From positions 67,121,788 to 67,185,787 of the forward strand of contig CM057836.1 of the NCBI GenBank assembly GCA_030068075.1: a stretch of DNA of 64,000 nt. Direction: 5' to 3'. The notes beneath the pieces were generated by a model, which was not told the DNA's origin, ran no database searches, and saw only the letters and a list, made by a program, of their open reading frames with translations. Position 1 is the first letter of the stretch. Each line of letters opens with the position of its first letter. A program made the position numbers and the translations under genes. Positions 59,094 to 64,000 of this stretch are shown in pieces. The stretch is from Paguma larvata (Eukaryota > Chordata > Mammalia > Carnivora > Viverridae).

Positions 59094-59797
59094 TGTTGGG
59101 AGTCATCTTGAGCACACAGGTTGAGCCGCCTCCCTGTGTGGAAAGGCAGAATATTGCAAGGCTCCTGCAGATCAAATGGTGCCCAGTCTTACCTCCTAAA
59201 TAATTTTTCAGGCATTGAATTCCTGAGCTGCCCTCCTTGACCTCAAGGGAGGTAATGCTCTTTTGTTTTATGACATTCGAGTAAAAAAGGGAACCTAGAA
59301 TGTGATGCATTGATGGATAACATCTGAAGGACACTATGTAAATGTACTTATTCTTAAGCAAAAGGACAAGCATTGGGAATTGGCAGATGGGTTGCACCTC
59401 CCCCATGGTAGTTGGAAGAATAGGTCTCAAGGCAACATCCTGTTTTCTCCTGTTTACAGATACTTAACATAAGGCCTCAAAGAAACACCCTCTTCTCTCC
59501 CCCTGCCCTAAATTTATATGTTAATTAACCTGAAACCAACATACAGGATTGAGGAAGTTGTCACCTTGCTGGTAAAAATGCATTATTGTTAAAGATATCA
59601 AACTCTGGAATGTCGCTCATTGATGTAATATCACTACTACCTTTAAAAATAAAGACACTGGGACCAGCGGGAAGGAGATGCCAGGATTGCCAGAGCTGTC
59701 TGCTTGGTGATCAGACTATCTTGTGGCTCTCTCATCCATTTTGCTGGCCATTCATCCTCCAGAAAATCCTTGATTCAGCTGGAGCAGGACCCCGGCA
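59094..59797 (+). mobile_element. Solo LTR of an endogenous retrovirus (class II, ERVK/IAP-like)
   Basis: A 704-base GC-balanced unit in a sea of A/T. It opens TGTTGGGAGTCATC and closes GACCCCGGCA, so it has the canonical 5'-TG..CA-3' termini. The first eight bases resemble the start of mammalian IAP/ERVK LTRs. An AATAAA hexamer at 59648-59653 fits a poly(A) signal (or an A/T box) on the plus strand. The 6-bp repeat atatat on both sides suits the 6-bp target duplication of class II elements, though it sits in AT repeat. No primer-binding site or gag/pol/env sequence is attached, so it is a recombined solo LTR. Open frames across it (58984-59430 minus, 59586-59928 plus) are not genes. Confidence 0.72.
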
Positions 59798-60025
59798 ATA
59801 TATATTATATATTATTATATATATTAGTTATATATTATAACTATTGGGATCCCACTACTGAGAGCTTAATATTTAATTCTATCTATATAATACTGTATAT
59901 CATATATAATACTATATACAATGCATAATGTAAAATATATTATATATAACATATATAATAATATATATAACATATAACATATAATGTATAATGTATAATA
60001 TATAATATGTAGTATATAATACGTA
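59798..60025. repeat. (TA)-rich repeat block, right of the solo LTR
   Basis: A/T-only text continuing the block on the left. It contains the right copy of the direct duplication (59841-59905). Confidence 0.85.
59841..59905 (+). repeat. Direct duplication, right copy
   Basis: Exact over 35 bases with 58959-58993, then about 80-90 percent similar by eye over the next ~30 bases. Confidence 0.92.
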
Positions 60026-62249
60026 TTTTTAGACAAATAATTATAAACAATAATTGATTTTAAAAATCTCTCCTAGACTAGGCTTATCTGAGTACAGAAA
60101 ACAATGTCAATCTTCTTTATCCATTGGTTTGGTAATACCTACCAAATAGTAGGTGATTAAAAAACTGTTAAGTAAGTTGAATGAATGACTTGCAGAATAA
60201 ATTACAGACAATCCATTCTATCTTTGCTTCACTAAGAAAAAAAAAAGCACAGAAAAATCTAAGTATCCCAGGTCATATTAATGAAGAGATGGGAGGCTAG
60301 TTAATTAATCAGAACATATATAAAAAATTTAGAATCCATACATTATTTGACTTTAAATTTTAGGTAATTTTTCTTTGTAGAAATTTCTATCGCTTATACC
60401 CTCCATTTCATAATTATTTTGAGACAAAATCTAGTAGAATAAAGATAAAAGGCAAATGTATACTAGGAAAAATAGAATGGATGTTCTTTTTAAAAAACAC
60501 TCTGCTATTCTCTGCTTGATTCTTTACTTTCTGACAGAAAGCTGTCATGTAGTTAAACAGTTACACTTCATGCTATACTTCATGGAAGCACAAAGAATAG
60601 TTAGATTTTTACTGTCAAGCAGAAGCAGACAACTATCTTCAGTGTTTGAAATAATCGGACTGATTTTACTGTAAGAATGGAAAACATATACATTTGAGAT
60701 TAAAAATAAAAATACTCAAAATCTTTATTGCTTATACATATTTTGGTCTGATTTATCTTCTAAAATATTTATTATTCCATTTCTTATTTCCAGGGACCTC
60801 ATGAGATGAAGTGAATAGCTACTATCGACTTAAAGAAAGTCTTTCAACATTAAGTTGTTGATACTTGATTGTAACTTAAAAGTATTAGATGTATTTATTA
60901 AAATGAAAATCACAGTGTTTGGTGTCTAAATTAGTTACTGCAGAATGTGTATTCAGTGTTATAATCTAAAATTGGTGAATTCATGCAAAAATTCTCAGTA
61001 ATCTTGGTGTTTGTTAAAAATCAAAAGTATACTTTTAAGGGTATTTTATTTTGTGTCAGAATTGAATAAGTTTAGTAATCAATCCACTCATAGCAATATC
61101 ATCAAGAATCATTAGGTCCCTTAATATATTAGTAAAATAGCATATTAACATATAGATGCTTACATACTGATATTTTAAGGGCACTAAAGTGCTCAGTGAT
61201 AATGGCAGCTGAATGCCCGCCCCAAATCTACATATTTCTTATCTAACCTACAAATAAAACCAAAACAAAACAAAACAGGAAGAACTCAATGCACACCAAG
61301 GAATGGGCTATATGCAGTTCACCAATTTGCAAAACTAGTCTGGTTCCTTTTCCCAGATGCTTCAGTAGGATTGTTTCTGACCCACCTTGACTTCAACTTC
61401 CATTATTTTTTCGTTTTTTTTTTTTCTTTTCTCCTTCATTATTGTGGTCGATATTTGTATTTTAGAATGTCAGTTATCCATCTTCTCTTATTTTTGGACA
61501 GCAATACTCCGATTTTCATTTAGTGTTCTTCCCATCCTTATGAAATCTGTGTACTTTCAGAGAAGCTGACCTCTCCTCAGTACAATCCATCCGGGTACAA
61601 GCATAAAAACATGAATGAGCACATAATGACATAAACTAAGGAAGAGTTCAGATGAGCATGAGCTTATGTAAGTTAGCTTTTAACTGTATAGTTTGCATAT
61701 TATGTGTAAAACAAAATGATTACACACGCTATATATGTTAAAGTACTTATATAAAGTGTTTAAGACTAGAAACTACACCTATATCCTCTAATTCCAAATA
61801 AAATAGGCAAAATATAAATATTAACTTTAATTCTATAGGTTAATCTGAATTTATATAAATTTATGATAATGATGGCAATTAACTGTAACGGCATTACTCT
61901 CATTAGATGACAAACCAGACTAGCTGATCACTATGCTGGCTCTAAGCCTTCACAACTTAATGAATGCTAAAATATTAAAATCTCATCCAGTTTACCATGG
62001 AGCCATAATTTACAAGAATAAATGCATAATAATCCTTCGGACTTCAGAGGTAATTTATGAGCAATATTCTCACAGTGGAAGATGATAATTCACTCTCAAT
62101 TAGCCCAGCTTGATTTAAATCATTGATTGCTCTGTGTTTAATAATAATTCAGTAATAATGAAATTAATACCTCCTTCTATATTTGGATAAAATTTTTAGA
62201 GTCCATGGCGAATTTCGACTTTAAGCATGAAGGCTTATAAATATTTTCT
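60026..62249. other. Intergenic DNA, no gene seen
   Basis: AT-rich. A short MIR/L2-like tail at about 60135-60190, a (AAAAC)n trace at 61258-61277 and a T-run at 61411-61426. No gene. Confidence 0.4.
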
Positions 62250-62271
62250 TACAACTTTTCTATTTTGGATT

Positions 62272-62428
62272 GATTACCTTCCAGGTATTGTTAGCTTTAT
62301 CAGAGAAGTCTGATTTCCTTGAAAATGTTGAGGCTCTATGTAATAAACTGTGCCCTACTTCTGCCTTCCAAGTACCTCCATAGGTGCCAGGATCAGGTTT
62401 GCAGGTGTCTGATTCTTCCAAAACTACA
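62272..62428 (-). other. Speculative minus-strand exon
   Basis: Read on the minus strand, an acceptor-like 'cctcactgtag' is followed by about 157 bases open in one frame (it holds CKPDPGTYGGTWKAEVG), ending AAG|gtaatc, a donor-like site. The open frame, balanced composition and paired sites are suggestive. I recognise no protein family, and chance is likely. It is not in the orientation of the 19-23 kb gene. Confidence 0.15.
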
Positions 62429-62442
62429 GTGAGGATATTCAC

Positions 62443-63259
62443 TTTCAGAGATTTGAGGAATACATCAGTAGAATTAGTTATTTTTTAAGATTAGCTATTT
62501 CAAAATAAGAAATAGTTCACAAATATTTTTGTAAAAAACATTACAAGTCTATGTAGAAAATGTATTATAATCATTATTAATTAAGCAGATATTACCCTGA
62601 TTCTGCTAAAATGGGTTTACAAAATAATTTATATACTCAATAATTTTAGCAAATGAGGAAAATTTATCAAAGGTGGCAACATCTAATGAGATTGGACTCA
62701 TTCCAGCTATACTATGGCTTTTAATATGATGTTTTCTTTTTCGTATGGGTTGAGTACCTATTTAGGAGACATATAATGGTCTATCTGTGCAACAATTAGG
62801 TCACCTTGTTTGGTTCCATCTTTTCATCTGAGTTAGGATTGAGGAAAATATCAGTACGATCCCATAACTCAATGAAAAACCAAAAAACAAAACCAAAAAA
62901 CAAACCCTGATTGTTTCTCATGTTTGATCAGGAACATCATCTTCAGAATAAACTTCTGCCACGGAGCCATTATGCTACCCTGATGATGTTGACAACCTCA
63001 TAAGTCAATGCTGCCGTTAAAAAAAAAAAAATGTTTGTGGAAGATTATGGAGATGGTAGCAATATTAGAAGGAAGGAGAAAAATTCAGAGTGTTGTTCTT
63101 TTCCTTTACTTGGAAGCCAGTGTCAGTAGAGAGAAAACAAAGATCACAGAAGGGTGTCACAGAACAGTTGAGTGAGTTCTACTTCTGTCATCAAATTCTT
63201 CTATGACCTGTGACACCTCTCAGGGTGTCAGTTACATTTGTAATAAGAATGGAAAGGAG
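62443..63259. other. No assignable feature
   Basis: AT-rich DNA with a 13-A run at about 63019-63031. Confidence 0.4.
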
Positions 63260-63420
63260 GTGGTCACAGTTTCCCAAGAAGTGTGCATCAGCATCACCTT
63301 TAGAAATTAAATAAAATGCAGGAATTGGACCTTCACCACACCTACAGAATTAGAACCTCTGTGGTTGGAACCATACAAGTAAATATATTCAAATTCCACA
63401 CTTGGTATTTCTGAACACCT
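63260..63420 (+). mobile_element. MER5A-like hAT relic
   Basis: 'gtgtgcatcagcatcacctt' and 'cctacagaattagaacctct' follow MER5A order. Termini are decayed. Confidence 0.65.
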
Positions 63421-64000
63421 CTGGAGCAGATGGATCCTTGTTTTTTTCTAGCTGTAATGTTTTCCTCTTTCTATGACTCTATAGAATGAATGTTAATTAA
63501 TGGAGCAATATAACTTAGAGACAATTATTGAACTACAAAAGTTACCTTTAAACATTATGTGTGAAGGTTATGTGTGTGTGTGTGTGTGAGAGAGAGAGTG
63601 AGAGAGAAGAAGAGAGTTGTCTCTGTAATAGTTGTCTCTGTAATAGGTATTCTGCTAATGCTGCAGATAAATAAATGAAATCTTAGAAATAATTTCCTGC
63701 TTTCAATTTGTTTAGTCTACTTGGGTGAAAAATCTAACAGTCAACAATGGAAGAAATAGTTAAAATAACAGATGAGAGACAAAGATTTAGAAGATGGTGA
63801 CAGATCTTATATAGAGTCAGAAATACTACTACAAAGAATCAGTAGATTTTTTTTTTCAGGTAAAAATAAAAGGGTATACTTTGGAAAGGACTGACACAAG
63901 CAAAAAGCATATAGAGATTGGAAACATTTAAAAAATTAAGAAATTAGAAAGGATATATCTGTCCATATTGTAAAATCTTTGAATATCTATCTATAAACTT
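63421..64000. other. Intergenic DNA with (TG)n(AG)n microsatellite
   Basis: A compound (TG)n(AG)n repeat lies at 63569-63614. 'gttgtctctgtaata' is tandemly duplicated at about 63616-63645. Otherwise nothing is recognised. Confidence 0.5.

Noticed and set aside
58984..59430. 148-codon minus-strand frame, the longest in the window
   Set aside because: It lies antisense across the solo LTR and AT repeat, its end is (YIL)-type low complexity, and no exon signals bound it.
59094..59797. Complete provirus
   Set aside because: There is a single LTR with no internal retroviral genes and A/T repeat directly on both sides.
24061..64000. Further coding exons of the 19-23 kb gene
   Set aside because: I looked for phase 1 exons with good splice sites but could not defend any candidate by eye.
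1..64000. CRISPR arrays, bacterial operons, tRNA or rRNA genes
   Set aside because: The tRNA-like text is always the SINE head with poly(A) tails and target duplications; the DNA is plainly vertebrate and direct repeats are microsatellites or transposons.

Overview
The window reads as AT-rich nuclear DNA from a carnivoran mammal, most probably a cat (Felidae). The main evidence is about two dozen tRNA-Lys-derived CAN SINEs on both strands. The freshest copies open with the feline-style head GGGGCGCCTGGGTGGCTC and end in a CT-rich stretch, AAATAAATAAAC and poly(A). Carnivore L1 3' ends, MIR, hAT/MER5-like and MaLR LTR relics fit the same picture. There are no prokaryotic genes, operons, CRISPR arrays or tRNA/rRNA genes. 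Nearly all long open frames are chance frames, or lie in SINEs, L1s or microsatellites.

The only protein-coding signal I can support is a two-exon fragment of a + strand gene. Exon 1 (18928-19120) carries a start codon and a signal peptide. Exon 2 (23241-23375) lies about 4.1 kb downstream and joins in the same frame (phase 1/1) through consensus splice sites. Together they encode the first ~110 residues of a small, charged, probably secreted protein that I do not recognise. The terminal exon is not resolved. The gene has a TTTAAATA box upstream and a GC-box/G-run patch just inside intron 1.

Layout. 0-4.6 kb: MIR, an old hAT element split by a SINE, and a HAL1/L1 relic split by a younger L1 3' end. 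4.7-9.6 kb: SINEs and two L1 fragments in opposite orientation. 9.7-15.4 kb: a MER5 relic, a perfect 12-bp hairpin, degraded L1/HAL1 and hAT DNA. 15.4-24.1 kb: the putative gene, with a polypurine microsatellite upstream and a (GT)n tract downstream. 24-38 kb: L1 fragments, several ancient LTR-type repeats, a long polypyrimidine tract and two tandem SINEs. 38-46 kb: mostly unassigned DNA with scattered SINE, MIR and MER5 copies. 45.5-53.5 kb: a mosaic of old minus-strand L1, cut by SINEs, younger L1 3' ends and AT-rich repeats. 54-64 kb: ancient LTR-like repeats and a well-preserved 704-bp solo LTR (59094-59797), ERVK/IAP-like in its first bases and 6-bp target duplication, sitting in an AT-rich block whose edges carry a direct duplication.

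I saw no convincing novel multi-gene system. The best leads are the unrecognised secreted-protein gene, the solo LTR with its flanking duplication, two non-repeat hairpins and the SINE with an internal 23-bp tandem duplication. Repeat family names come from recalled consensus sequences, not from a search, and boundaries of old repeats are approximate.
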